Below are positions 30,797 through 39,786 of a stretch of 64,000 nucleotides of DNA, in pieces. Position 1 is the first letter of the stretch. Every line of letters begins with the position of its first letter. The stretch lies in contig NZ_SOAW01000001.1 of the NCBI RefSeq assembly GCF_004364645.1, forward strand, positions 1,984,001-2,048,000. Reading direction: 5' to 3'. The notes beneath the pieces are model-generated. The model was given only the letters and a program-made list of their open reading frames with translations, did no database searches and was not told the origin of the DNA. Source of the stretch: Naumannella halotolerans. Lineage in GTDB: Bacteria > Actinomycetota > Actinomycetes > Propionibacteriales > Propionibacteriaceae. The position numbers were made by a program, and so were the translations under genes.

Positions 30797-31216
30797 TCAG
30801 GGGGTCCGGGGCAACAAGGCCGCCTCGGCCCGACCTTCCGCGCTGACCGAACCGATACCGATCGCAGCGAGGAAGACCGTCGGTGAGCTCACCTCGGTGA
30901 CGACCCGGATCCGGGCATCGGCGACGCTCACCCGGCCTTCGACTCCGGCATCACCGAGTGCCTGCCGGGCGGCATGGCCGGCCCGCGCGGCGTCGAACGC
31001 ACCCACCAGACTGCCGGCCGCACCGGCATCGGCACCGGCTCGCGCTGCTTGCAGGGCGATCGCCTCGGCCCGTTGTTGGGCGGCGAGCTGCCGGCCGCCG
31101 TCGACCACCAGCCCCAGCAACAACACCACCATCGTCATCGACGAGGCCAGCAGCACACTGGCCGACATACCGCGCTGATCCCGAACCGGTCGCCACCGGC
31201 TGCTCCGGCGGTTCAT
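30797..31216 (-). CDS. TadG-like secreted/membrane protein
   Basis: A 139-aa protein with a basic N-terminus RDQRGMSASVLLASSMTMVVLLLGLVVDGGRQL, a pilin-like single helix of Flp-pilus assembly TadG/helicase-secretion neighbourhood proteins. The Ala-rich remainder has no catalytic motif. Last of three overlapping genes (4-bp GTGA overlaps). No Tad ATPase or prepilin peptidase is nearby. Confidence 0.72.
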   Translation of the reverse strand: MNRRSSRWRPVRDQRGMSASVLLASSMTMVVLLLGLVVDGGRQLAAQQRAEAIALQAARAGADAGAAGSLVGAFDAARAGHAARQALGDAGVEGRVSVADARIRVVTEVSSPTVFLAAIGIGSVSAEGRAEAALLPRTP

Positions 31217-31665
31217 TCCCGCCCCCGGTACCGATCCAGGGCCGCGGCTCCCTGCTGCTCGACGATCACCGTGCCCAGCGGCAGCCCGAGATCCGCGGTC
31301 CGCAAGCGGCAGGCGACACTCACCCGGACCTGGGCGGGTTGTCCTGCCGGTACGGCGAAACCCGAGGTGTCGACGACGACCGTGACGCCTTCGCAGCGCA
31401 GCCCCGAACTGGCGAGATTTGCCTGCGCCACCGAGGTCGCATCGGCCCGGGCGATCGCCGCGCTGCCGGCCAGCGAGGCCGCCCTGGCGGCCGAACCGGC
31501 GCTGGCCTCGACCGCCGTCGTGGCCAGCGCGTACCGCGACCAGACGACCACCATCGCGAGCAGCGCGACCAGGACCGGGAGCAGGATCACCGCCTCGGTC
31601 GAGAGGGCGAAACCGCGCTGAGTTCGACGGCGCTTCGATCGCGGCACGAGCCGGGTGCCGGTCAT
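31213..31665 (-). CDS. TadE-family pseudopilin-like protein
   Basis: A 150-aa protein: RRTQRGFALSTEAVILLPVLVALLAMVVVWSRY is a prepilin-like leader and helix with the conserved Glu of TadE (STEA). Two Cys (LRCEGV, VACRLR) could form a disulfide outside the cell. Minor pilins of this family join Flp-type pili. It overlaps both neighbouring genes by 4 bp. Confidence 0.8.
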   Translation of the reverse strand: MTGTRLVPRSKRRRTQRGFALSTEAVILLPVLVALLAMVVVWSRYALATTAVEASAGSAARAASLAGSAAIARADATSVAQANLASSGLRCEGVTVVVDTSGFAVPAGQPAQVRVSVACRLRTADLGLPLGTVIVEQQGAAALDRYRGRE

Positions 31666-32030
31666 CGGCCGACCACCCGTTCCCGGGGCATGGTCGCGGT
31701 CTCGCTGATCACACCCACTCCGGGAAGCAGCACCACCGACGGGGCGACGCCCCGAACGGTGACCCGTACCTCGGTGACCCCTCGCTGGACCTCGATGCTG
31801 GCGTGTTCCAGCCCGCCGCGTTCGGCGATCCGCTCACCGGCCGAGGTGGTGATCGCGGCGTCGTGGCCGCGATTGTGCTCCGCGGTCAGCTGGGCGGCGG
31901 CGAGGGCGGCATTGCGCGCATGCCAGAACGCCGCGAGCTGGACCAGACCGATCACCAGCAGCAGGAGCAGCGGCAACAGCAGGCTGGCCTCGACCGTGTG
32001 CGCCAGACCGCGTTCATTGCGTCTGCCCAT
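31662..32030 (-). CDS. TadE-like pseudopilin, first gene of the trio
   Basis: A 122-aa protein, MGRRNERGLAHTVEASLLLPLLLLLVIGLVQLAAF, with the TadE leader Glu (VEA) and one helix. ATG 32030 has GGGAG five bases upstream; an earlier in-frame GTG at 32135 lacks one. The trio starts here, 211 bp from tsaD. The usual upstream tadA, tadB, tadC and flp genes are absent, so pilus assembly would need genes located elsewhere. Confidence 0.75.
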   Translation of the reverse strand: MGRRNERGLAHTVEASLLLPLLLLLVIGLVQLAAFWHARNAALAAAQLTAEHNRGHDAAITTSAGERIAERGGLEHASIEVQRGVTEVRVTVRGVAPSVVLLPGVGVISETATMPRERVVGR

Positions 32031-32241
32031 GGTGACTCCCTCGCCGGTGCATCGAGTCTCCCCCGAGGACGCCGCGGTGTCCATGGATCCGGCGAGTTGT
32101 GAACAGGGATTCGGCGAACCGACCCGGCCCCTCACCTGCGTGATACTCGGGGTGCGGCCCAGGCCACGACGATCACCGTCACCGCGGCCCCGCCGTGCAT
32201 CACCCGGTCGGCCGACGGTCGCCCCGCCGCGACGAGTCGGG

Positions 32242-33285
32242 TCAGATGGAGATCCGGGTGACCGGCAGCCCGGGGTCGGCGCCGAAGTCGAGACCGGAGG
32301 GTGCGATGCCGGCGGCGGCGAGCCGGGCGCCGACGACGGCGATCATCGCACCGTTGTCGGTGCACAGTCCGGGACGGGGCCGGCGTACCTCCACCCCTGC
32401 CTGGGCTGCCCGTTCGGCCAGCAGCGACCGCAGCCGCGAGTTGGCAGCCACCCCACCGCCGATCACCAGGGTGGAGATCTGCTGCTCGGTGCAGGCGTCG
32501 ATCGCCTTCGCAGTCAGCACATCGGCAACGGATTCCTGGAAACCGGCCGCGACATCGGCCACCGGGATCTCCCTGCCCTCGAGTTCGGCGGTCTCCACCC
32601 AGCGCGAGACCGAGGTCTTCAGGCCGGAGAAGGAGAAGTCGAAACGGTGCCTTTCCAGATCGCGCCGCGAGGTCAGGCCGCGAGGGAACCGGATCGCCTT
32701 CAGGTCACCCTCGGCAGCGGCTGCGTCGATCACCGGACCACCGGGGTACGGCAGCCCCAGTGCCCGGGCGACCTTGTCGTAGGCCTCCCCGGCGGCATCG
32801 TCGATGGTCGAGCCGATCGGCGTGATCGAACGGGTGAGATCGTCCACCCGCAGCAATGAAGTGTGGCCACCGGAAACCAGCAGCGCCATCGACGGTTCCG
32901 GCAGCGGACCGTGGTCGAGGATGTCCACGCCGACGTGACCGACCAGGTGGTTCACCCCCCACAGCGGTTTGCCGGTGGCCAGCGCCAGCGCCTTCGCCGC
33001 GGCGATGCCCACCACCAGCGCACCCATCAGACCGGGACCGGCGGTGACGGCGATCCCGTCGAGTTCGGACAGATCGACATCGGCGGCGGCCAGCGCCCGC
33101 TGCAGTGTCGGGCGCAGCGCCTGCAGATGGGCACGGGAGGCGACCTCGGGGACGACTCCACCGAAACGGACGTGCTCGTCGACGGAGGAGGCGACCTCGT
33201 TGGCGAGCAGTTCACCGCCGCGGACGATCCCGACCCCGGTCTCGTCGCAGGAGGTCTCCAGGCCGAGGATCAGCGGCTCACCCAT
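32242..33285 (-). CDS. tsaD: tRNA N6-adenosine threonylcarbamoyltransferase TsaD
   Basis: A 347-aa ASKHA-fold enzyme that transfers threonylcarbamoyl to A37 of ANN-decoding tRNAs. The metal-binding HLVGHVG motif, [15 protein letters not shown] start, and [13 protein letters not shown] are clear. Last gene of tsaE-tsaB-rimI-tsaD, overlapping rimI by 8 bp. All bacterial t6A transfer components except TsaC/Sua5 are thus together. Confidence 0.96.
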   Translation of the reverse strand: MGEPLILGLETSCDETGVGIVRGGELLANEVASSVDEHVRFGGVVPEVASRAHLQALRPTLQRALAAADVDLSELDGIAVTAGPGLMGALVVGIAAAKALALATGKPLWGVNHLVGHVGVDILDHGPLPEPSMALLVSGGHTSLLRVDDLTRSITPIGSTIDDAAGEAYDKVARALGLPYPGGPVIDAAAAEGDLKAIRFPRGLTSRRDLERHRFDFSFSGLKTSVSRWVETAELEGREIPVADVAAGFQESVADVLTAKAIDACTEQQISTLVIGGGVAANSRLRSLLAERAAQAGVEVRRPRPGLCTDNGAMIAVVGARLAAAGIAPSGLDFGADPGLPVTRISI

Positions 33286-33811
33286 GTTCCCTCCCGGTTC
33301 CGGTTCGATCGCACACCGGTCGGTTCATGATCACCGCATCGATGCCCCCGGGATAGTAACCGCGACGCCTCCCGATCTCGCTGAATCCGAGCCCGGCATA
33401 GAGTTTGCGGGCGGGCAGGTTGTCGGCGGCCACCTCCAACCACAGTTCGTCGACCGTGTCCGGCAACCGGCCGGCCGCCTCGTTGATCAACAACTGCGCG
33501 ATGCCCTGACGTCGGTGATCGACATCGACGACGATCCGATTCAGTTCGGCGACATCGCTGATCCGAATGGCGATCACCCCCGCCACCGACGGGCCGGTGG
33601 CCTCGGCCAGGCGGACCAGCCGGTCCTCACCGTCCACCTCCTCGGACCAGGCACGTTCGGACCATCGCTGGGCCGCGGGAAATCCGGTGAGCTCCAAGTC
33701 CATCAGGGCCGGAAGATCGTTCGGGCCGACGGCCCTGGTTGCGAGTCCGGTCCGTTGTGGATCGACCGGGTTCGGCAGTACTCCCGGGTTCGTCGGTGCG
33801 CTCGGGTTCAC
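33278..33811 (-). CDS. rimI: Ribosomal-protein-alanine N-acetyltransferase RimI
   Basis: A 177-aa GNAT protein with [20 protein letters not shown] (acetyl-CoA pyrophosphate loop) and [27 protein letters not shown]. RimI acetylates the N-terminus of protein S18. It sits between tsaB and tsaD with 4- and 8-bp overlaps, the conserved bacterial order. The first 20 residues are Pro-rich and variable, so a later start is possible. Confidence 0.9.
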   Translation of the reverse strand: MNPSAPTNPGVLPNPVDPQRTGLATRAVGPNDLPALMDLELTGFPAAQRWSERAWSEEVDGEDRLVRLAEATGPSVAGVIAIRISDVAELNRIVVDVDHRRQGIAQLLINEAAGRLPDTVDELWLEVAADNLPARKLYAGLGFSEIGRRRGYYPGGIDAVIMNRPVCDRTGTGREHG

Positions 33812-34494
33812 TGCGGACCTCGCAGACGGATCCGACCGGCGCGGTTGACCAGCGTCGATTTCCGACTGGTGGGGGTCACGGCATCGGCTTGGCGCAGGTA
33901 GAGCGGTTCGGGCCCGACCTCGGGGAGTTCGGCACCGATCCGGGCGAGCACCCCGGCATCGATCCTCACCGGTCCGCCCGGAACCGGTTGCCGCTGTGGG
34001 GCAAGTGCTGTCCCTGGCCCGGTCACCGGCAATTCGCGCAGGTCGTCGGCCGGCCCCACGGCAGGCCCCTCGAGGCGTACCCCGTCGGCACCGTAGCGGG
34101 CCCAGTAGACCTCCTTGCGGCGGGCATCGGCCAGGACCAGGAAATCGGCCGGCGGGTCGATCACCGTGGCCGCGACCGCATCCAGTCCGCAGACCGGGCG
34201 GACCTGCGCGCCGACGGCCTCGGCCAGCGCCAGGGCGGTGGCGATCCCGACCCGGAGTCCGGTGAACGGCCCCGGCCCCATGCCGACCACGATGGTGTCG
34301 AGATCGGCCGCGGTCACGTCGGCCTCGGCCAGCGCCTCGGCGATCAGCGGCGTCAGCCGTTCGACATGTTGCCGGGAATCGTCGAGCCAGCGCGTCGCCC
34401 GTACCTCCCCATCGACAGCGACCCCCACGGCCACCGCAACCGAGGTGTCGATGCCGAGCACGACCCTGCGGCGTGAACCGGTCGGTTCAGACAT
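33808..34494 (-). CDS. tsaB: tRNA threonylcarbamoyladenosine biosynthesis protein TsaB
   Basis: A 228-aa non-catalytic ASKHA paralogue that dimerises with TsaD: VVLGIDTSVAVAVGVAV, RQHVERLTPLIAEAL, GMGPGPFTGLRVGIATALALA. ATG 34494 lies 8 bp inside the tsaE 3' end and matches the usual N-terminus just before LGIDTS. Part of the four-gene t6A operon. Confidence 0.93.
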   Translation of the reverse strand: MSEPTGSRRRVVLGIDTSVAVAVGVAVDGEVRATRWLDDSRQHVERLTPLIAEALAEADVTAADLDTIVVGMGPGPFTGLRVGIATALALAEAVGAQVRPVCGLDAVAATVIDPPADFLVLADARRKEVYWARYGADGVRLEGPAVGPADDLRELPVTGPGTALAPQRQPVPGGPVRIDAGVLARIGAELPEVGPEPLYLRQADAVTPTSRKSTLVNRAGRIRLRGPQ

Positions 34495-35458
34495 GTTCGG
34501 CCTCACCGATCCGGGCAGCCAGGTCGCGCAATCGCTGCCGGTCCCAGCGTTGTCCGACCGGTTCGGCCAGGACGGTACGCGAGTCATCGGCCTCGACCAG
34601 GAAGTCGAGCTCGAGCCGCTGTGGCGCCAACTGTTCGGCCAGCCCCCGTCCCCACTCGATCACGGTCAGCGAACTGCCGAGAGAAGCCTCCAGGTCCAGA
34701 TCGTCGAGTTCGGCCGCCGATCCCAGCCGGTAGGCATCGACATGCACCAGATCCGGATGCGAGGGCCCGGTGCGGTGGATCCGGGACAGCACGAAGGTCG
34801 GCGAGATGACGTCCTCGCCGACACCGAGCCGGTCACCGATCCCCTGGGTCAGGGTGGTCTTGCCCGCACCCAGCCCCCCGGTCGCGATGATCACGTCACC
34901 GGGTTCGGCCAGATCGGCCAGTTCCCGGCCCAGGGCTTTCATCGCCTCGGCATTCGGTACGCGGATCGCCACCGGCAGGTCGGTCACCCAGACCCCGCCG
35001 TCGGCGTGCTCCTCGGCCAGCCGGTACCCGCGCCGCTGCCACCATCGGGCCAGTTCGGGGAACTCGGATCGGACGAACAACCGGGCAGAGCGGAACCCCG
35101 CCCGGGCGGCCAGGCCCTGGGCCCCGGCGACCATCTCCGAGGCCAGGCCGTGACCCTGGAACTGCGGGTGCACCGAGACCCGGGTGAGGACAACCTCGCC
35201 CTCCGGGGTCGGTGCCAGGACGATCCCGCCTGCCGGACGGCCGTCGACCCGGGCGATCACCCCACTGCCCTCGGCCAGGGCGGCCGCGACGCTCTGCGGG
35301 GTCTCCGACAGCGCCGCCGGCGGCGGGTCGACCGGTCCACGGGCGGCGAAGGCGGCATGCATCACCGACACCAGGTCGGCGGCGTCGGCCGGCACCGCCT
35401 CGGCGATCTGCAGACCGGACCGGCCGATCTCCGGGGTGGTCGAACTGTCTTCGGGCAC
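34487..35458 (-). CDS. tsaE: GNAT acetyltransferase fused to TsaE ATPase
   Basis: A 323-aa two-domain protein. Residues about 15-165 form a GNAT domain (VVLTRVSVHPQFQGHGLASEMVAGAQGLAARAG). Residues about 175-320 are TsaE: GGLGAGKTTLTQGIG (P-loop), SPTFVLSRIH, HVDAYRLG and VIEWGRG. TsaE alone is usually about 150 aa and drives the TsaB-TsaD cycle. GTG 35458 is taken as start because a TACAAT -10 box (35469-35464) is six bases before it, implying leaderless mRNA for the operon. Confidence 0.88.
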   Translation of the reverse strand: MPEDSSTTPEIGRSGLQIAEAVPADAADLVSVMHAAFAARGPVDPPPAALSETPQSVAAALAEGSGVIARVDGRPAGGIVLAPTPEGEVVLTRVSVHPQFQGHGLASEMVAGAQGLAARAGFRSARLFVRSEFPELARWWQRRGYRLAEEHADGGVWVTDLPVAIRVPNAEAMKALGRELADLAEPGDVIIATGGLGAGKTTLTQGIGDRLGVGEDVISPTFVLSRIHRTGPSHPDLVHVDAYRLGSAAELDDLDLEASLGSSLTVIEWGRGLAEQLAPQRLELDFLVEADDSRTVLAEPVGQRWDRQRLRDLAARIGEAEHV

Positions 35459-35587
35459 CGGACGATTGTAGTGCGCGCGGCAGCCCCGGCAGGCGAGGTA
35501 CGAACAGCGGCCGCAGGTACCCGAAACTGCACGCAGCTGAGCCGCCGACCAGAACCGCGGCCACCGACGTGGCAGCATGTGGGCCAA

Positions 35588-36163
35588 ATGCCTCTGACTG
35601 CCGATGAGATCGAGCGCAGTGCCCTCGAGATCCTGGACCGCTACGGACTGGGCGACCTGTCCATGCGCCGGATCGCCACCGGTCTCGGGGTGGCGCCGGG
35701 GGCCCTGTACTGGCATGTGGCCAACAAGCAGCAGTTGCTGATCGGGCTGGCCCGGCGCATCGTCGGTGACCCCGAACCGCTCGACGGGCCGTGGCAGAGT
35801 GCTGTCGGGCAGTGGGCGCGGTCGTTGCGGTCGCGGCTGCTGGAACATCGCGACGGTGCCGAACTGGTTGCCAGTGCCGTGGCGCTGGCCGATCCGGTGG
35901 ATGCCGATCATCCCGACGCCCTGGCGCCGGCGGCGTCGCTGGGTCGTCTGCTGGTGGCGGCCGGGATGTCGGCCGGCGACGCTGTCGCCGCGGCCGACAC
36001 GGTGCTCCATTTCACCCTGGGCCAGACGATGGCCTGGCAGTCACGCGCGCAGTTCCGTGAGCTCGGGATCACCGGCCCGGGTGCGGTGAGCGACAGTTTC
36101 GACCTCGGGTTGGAACTGATCATCGACGGGATGCAGAATCGGGTCTCGACGACCCAGCGCTGA
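35588..36163 (+). CDS. TetR-family repressor, tetracycline-repressor-like C-terminus
   Basis: A 191-aa protein with the TetR helix-turn-helix (LEILDRYGLGDLSMRRIATGLGVAPGALYWHVANKQQLL) and a C-terminal ligand domain of the TetR_C type (VLHFTLGQTMAWQ). It begins MPLTADEIERSALEIL. Divergent from tsaE; its own targets are not apparent. The next gene in the same direction, a mannosyltransferase 88 bp away, has its own ribosome site. Confidence 0.87.
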   Translation: MPLTADEIERSALEILDRYGLGDLSMRRIATGLGVAPGALYWHVANKQQLLIGLARRIVGDPEPLDGPWQSAVGQWARSLRSRLLEHRDGAELVASAVALADPVDADHPDALAPAASLGRLLVAAGMSAGDAVAAADTVLHFTLGQTMAWQSRAQFRELGITGPGAVSDSFDLGLELIIDGMQNRVSTTQR

Positions 36164-36251
36164 ACGGTGTTGCCGAGTCGTCATCTCGAATTGGTGAAGC
36201 TGTCGGCTGGCTGACGTCGGTTGTCGGATCCGGTCGGGTGAGGTGGTGGAT

Positions 36252-37382
36252 GTGAAGGTTGCCATCGTGGCCGAATCGTTCCTCCCCCAGATCAACGGGG
36301 TCACCCACTCGGTGCTCCGGTTGCTGGAGCACCTGCGTGATCGCGGACACCAGGCGATCGTGCTCGCCCCGGCCACCACCGGGCGTACCCCACGGCGCTA
36401 TGCCGGATTCCGGGTCGTGTCGTTGCCGTCGGTGCCGGTGCCGGGCTATCCCTCGGTGCGGGTGGCAGCGACCCCGCAGTGGGTGCTCGAGCGCGAACTC
36501 GCCGCCTTCGCCCCCGACGTGGTGCATGTCGCGGCGCCGTTCGTGATCGGCAACTCGGCCCTGCTGGTGGCCCGGCGACTGGGACTGCCCAGCGTCGCCA
36601 TCTATCAGACCGAGATCCCCAGCTATGCCGCCCGGTACGGTCTGCCGCAGGCCGAGCCCTTGTTGTGGCGATGGGTACGCACGGTGCACCAACTCGCCAC
36701 GCTCACCTTGGCGCCATCGCGGTACGCCCGTGAACAGCTGACCGACATCGGGGTGCAACGGGTCGGCATCTGGGGCCGCGGTGTCGACTCCGAACGCTTC
36801 GACCCCCGCAAACGTGACCCGGCGTTCCGCCGCCGGTACGCACCCCACGGTGAACGACTGATCGGCTATGTCGGCCGGCTGGCCAGCGAGAAGCAGATCG
36901 AGGATCTGGCCGTGCTGGCCGATCTGCCGCGGACGAGGACCGTGGTGATCGGTGACGGGCCGCGGCGCGAACAGTTGCAGCGGGCCTTGCCGCGGGCGAG
37001 GTTCCTCGGGCAGCTGACCGGTGAGGCCCTGCCCCGGGCCATGGCCTCCCTCGACCTGTTCGTCCATCCCGGTGAGTTGGAGACCTTCTGCCAGACCATC
37101 CAGGAGGCCCAGGCCAGTGGGGTCGCACCGATCGCCCCGGCACGTGGTGGACCGTTGGACCTGATCGACTCCAGTCGTACCGGTTGGCTCTACGAACCCG
37201 GAGACCTCTCCCAGTTGCGCGCCCGTGCCCGTGACCTGCTCGGTGATGATCACAAACGTTCGCGCTTCGGCGCCGACGCCCGGGCGGCGGTCGAACACCG
37301 CACCTGGCCGCTGATGTGTGAGCAGTTGCTCACCTTCTACGCCGAGGCGATCTCGGAGCACCGTTCGACCAGGATCCGCTGA
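36252..37382 (+). CDS. GT4 mannosyltransferase (MgtA/PimB-like)
   Basis: A 376-aa GT-B glycosyltransferase: VAIVAESFLPQINGVTHSVLRLLEHL at the N-terminus, GRGVDSERFDP, YVGRLASEKQ and the nucleotide-sugar EX7E region ELETFCQTIQEAQASG. This subfamily uses GDP-mannose to extend membrane glycolipids. GTG 36252 is preferred because GTGAGG lies eight bases upstream; GTGs at 36243 and 36246 crowd that site. It may work with the GT-C enzyme at 23.5 kb (inference). Confidence 0.88.
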   Translation: MKVAIVAESFLPQINGVTHSVLRLLEHLRDRGHQAIVLAPATTGRTPRRYAGFRVVSLPSVPVPGYPSVRVAATPQWVLERELAAFAPDVVHVAAPFVIGNSALLVARRLGLPSVAIYQTEIPSYAARYGLPQAEPLLWRWVRTVHQLATLTLAPSRYAREQLTDIGVQRVGIWGRGVDSERFDPRKRDPAFRRRYAPHGERLIGYVGRLASEKQIEDLAVLADLPRTRTVVIGDGPRREQLQRALPRARFLGQLTGEALPRAMASLDLFVHPGELETFCQTIQEAQASGVAPIAPARGGPLDLIDSSRTGWLYEPGDLSQLRARARDLLGDDHKRSRFGADARAAVEHRTWPLMCEQLLTFYAEAISEHRSTRIR

Positions 37383-37439
37383 GCCGACCGCACGGCTGGG
37401 TATCCGTGCAGCGACGGACCCGTTGCAGGCACCGGCGTC

Positions 37440-37458
37440 GGCAGGGTCGGCGCCTGCC
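37440..37458. terminator. Small hairpin between convergent genes
   Basis: GGCAGG (37440-37445) and CCTGCC (37453-37458), loop GTCGGCG, between the mannosyltransferase and hydrolase stop codons. Confidence 0.4.
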
Positions 37459-37506
37459 GAGATGCCGGTGGACCGGAACGCTCGCCGACAGCAGTCGAGC
37501 AGGTGT

Positions 37507-38580
37507 TCAGTCGGTCCGGCGTGCCTTGGCGAACAGGCGTTCCAGGGCGTTGTTCACCTCGGTGTCCTTCTCGATCATGGTCTGGTGACCCGCGCCGTCG
37601 AAGATCAGCAGATCGGCCTCGGGAATCGCTTCGGCCAGCACCTCGGTGTGGGCGTAAGGCGTGATCGGGTCACGTCGTGAGCCGACGATCAGCACCGGCA
37701 CCCGGCAGATGATCGGCAGCGCATCGTGTTCGTCCAGTTCGGTGAAGGCGGGATAGAAGTCGGCGGCGTTCTCCAACGGGAACCGCTGCATCATCGCGTT
37801 CACGAACTCGATCTTGCGCTCGGGCACCCGGTCGGTACCGAAACCGATCCTCCGAGTGGCCAGATAGGCGACATCGTTGCCTCGGCTACGGGCTGCGGTG
37901 ACCACACCGGGCGCCCGCCGCAGGACCGCGGCGAGCCGCGGCACCACCGCGCTGAAGATCGGACCGGGGACACCGGGGATGATCGAGATCTTGGCCATCT
38001 GTCCGGAGCTGGTGTTCAGCAGTCCGACCGCGCGTACCTTCCTCCCCGGTCCGAACCATTCGGGTCGACGTCTGGCCAGGTGGAGGATGGCCATCGCTCC
38101 CATCGAGTGTCCGACCAGGATGATCGGTCGCTCGGCGGCGGTGGCGGTGATCACCTGCTCCAGGTCGGCACCCAGCTGCGGTACCCGGTCCAGTTCCGGA
38201 GCCGAGGTCTGGGATCGCCCGTGTGAGCGTTGATCGAAGAACACGCTGCGATACCTCCCGAGGAAGCGTCGCCGCTGGAAGAACCAGTTGTCCAGATTCA
38301 GGGCGTACCCGTGCACCCAGACCACCGTCGGTCGGTCGGGGTGGCGAGGGGCCTCGTCGATCTCGACATGCAGGTCGACACCATCGGGGGTGGTGATCGT
38401 CGTCGCGTCGGAGTGCAGCCCGAAGTACTCCTCACTGGAGCGGTCCAATCCGCGCAACCGCCGTCGGGTGATCACGGTGGCGGCGGTGACCGCGCCTCCG
38501 GCGGCGACGAGACAGGCTCCGACCAGCCGTACCGGCATCGAACGCCGGCGCTTGCCGAACCTGTCACCGCGGTCACCCAT
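37507..38580 (-). CDS. Alpha/beta hydrolase with N-terminal membrane segment
   Basis: A 357-aa protein: basic start, one hydrophobic helix at about residues 16-38 (VRLVGACLVAAGGAVTAATVI), oxyanion loop VWVHGYALN, nucleophile GHSMGAM, Asp in VGSRRDPITP and His in GAGHQTM. A conserved neighbour of alr in actinobacteria; 30 bp separate it from alr, so it is probably co-transcribed. The substrate is unknown; a membrane-facing lipase or esterase is plausible. Confidence 0.87.
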   Translation of the reverse strand: MGDRGDRFGKRRRSMPVRLVGACLVAAGGAVTAATVITRRRLRGLDRSSEEYFGLHSDATTITTPDGVDLHVEIDEAPRHPDRPTVVWVHGYALNLDNWFFQRRRFLGRYRSVFFDQRSHGRSQTSAPELDRVPQLGADLEQVITATAAERPIILVGHSMGAMAILHLARRRPEWFGPGRKVRAVGLLNTSSGQMAKISIIPGVPGPIFSAVVPRLAAVLRRAPGVVTAARSRGNDVAYLATRRIGFGTDRVPERKIEFVNAMMQRFPLENAADFYPAFTELDEHDALPIICRVPVLIVGSRRDPITPYAHTEVLAEAIPEADLLIFDGAGHQTMIEKDTEVNNALERLFAKARRTD

Positions 38581-38610
38581 CGGACTCCTCTCCTGCCACC
38601 TTCACGATGA

Positions 38611-39786
38611 TCATCGATCGAGGCTCACCCGGGGTACGCGGAGCCCGATCCGGGTGACGATCTCGTAGCCGATGGTGCCGATCTGCCGAGCCCAGTCCTC
38701 GGCCCTGGGACCGGCCGGATCGCCGAACAAGGTGACCTCGTCACCGGGACGCTCCTTCGCCTGCGGCCCCAGGTCGACGATGAACTGGTCCATGCAGACG
38801 CGGCCCCGTTGGGGAACGATCCGGTCACCCACCCGTACCTGGATCCGGTCACTGCCGGCGACCGGGATGCCGTCGGCGTACCCCAGCGGGACCAGCCCGA
38901 TGGTCGTGTCCCGGTCGGCGGTCCAAGTCAGCCCGTAGGAGACCGATTCGCCTGCTCGCAACGGTTTCACCGCGATCAACTGCGCCCGCAAGCGCATCGC
39001 CGGACGAAGCTCGACTCCGACCGAGGACGCAAGCTCACCATCGGCGGGATCGATGCCATAGGCGCCGATGCCCAGTCGGACCAGGTCATAGCGGATCCCG
39101 GGGGTGCCCAGGGCTCCCCCGGTGTTCGCCAGGTGTCGGTACGTCGGCCGCAGGCCGGCCCGGTCGGCGATCGCCAGCGCCTGTTCGAACTCCTCGGTCT
39201 GGGCGGCGATGCTGCGATCTCCCGGCAGTTCACCGCTGGCCAGATGCGACCAGATGCCGACCACCTCGATCCGGCCGCTGCGCTCCAGCTCCCTCGCTGC
39301 GGCGCACAAGGAGGCCCACTCCTCGGCCGGTGAACCGTTGCGGTGCAATCCGGTGTCGATCTTCAACTGCACCCGGGCCGGGCGGTGCAGCGAGGCCGCC
39401 TCGGCCACTCGGTCCAGCTGGGACCTGCGATGCACGGTCAGGTCGATGTCGGCGACCACGAACGGGGTGAGATCGGTCTGCTCGCCATAGATCCAGGCCA
39501 GGATCCGGCCCGTGTCACCGGCCTCCCGCAGGGCCAGCGCCTCCTGTGGCGTCGCCACCCCGAGCCAGGCGACTCCGGCCTGCCGCAGCGCGGCGGCCAC
39601 AGTGGTCATGCCGTGGCCGTAGGCGTCGGCCTTCACCACCACCATCGTCTCCGCCGGTGCCACCAGCGCGCGGATCGCGGCCACATTGTGCCGCAGGGCG
39701 TCGAGATCGATCACCGCCGAGGCGGTACGCGGGTCGATCAGGCCGGCAGCGGTTGTCCGTTCGCTCGGTACGGGTGCGGCAGTCAT
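38611..39786 (-). CDS. alr: Alanine racemase
   Basis: A 391-aa PLP enzyme making D-alanine for peptidoglycan. The PLP lysine is in VVVKADAYGHG, the opposing catalytic Tyr in SVSYGLTW, and GRVCMDQFIVDLG follows in the C-terminal domain. ATG 39786 overlaps the nnrD stop codon by 4 bp. A dozen non-conserved residues precede TASAVIDLDALRHN. Confidence 0.96.
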   Translation of the reverse strand: MTAAPVPSERTTAAGLIDPRTASAVIDLDALRHNVAAIRALVAPAETMVVVKADAYGHGMTTVAAALRQAGVAWLGVATPQEALALREAGDTGRILAWIYGEQTDLTPFVVADIDLTVHRRSQLDRVAEAASLHRPARVQLKIDTGLHRNGSPAEEWASLCAAARELERSGRIEVVGIWSHLASGELPGDRSIAAQTEEFEQALAIADRAGLRPTYRHLANTGGALGTPGIRYDLVRLGIGAYGIDPADGELASSVGVELRPAMRLRAQLIAVKPLRAGESVSYGLTWTADRDTTIGLVPLGYADGIPVAGSDRIQVRVGDRIVPQRGRVCMDQFIVDLGPQAKERPGDEVTLFGDPAGPRAEDWARQIGTIGYEIVTRIGLRVPRVSLDR

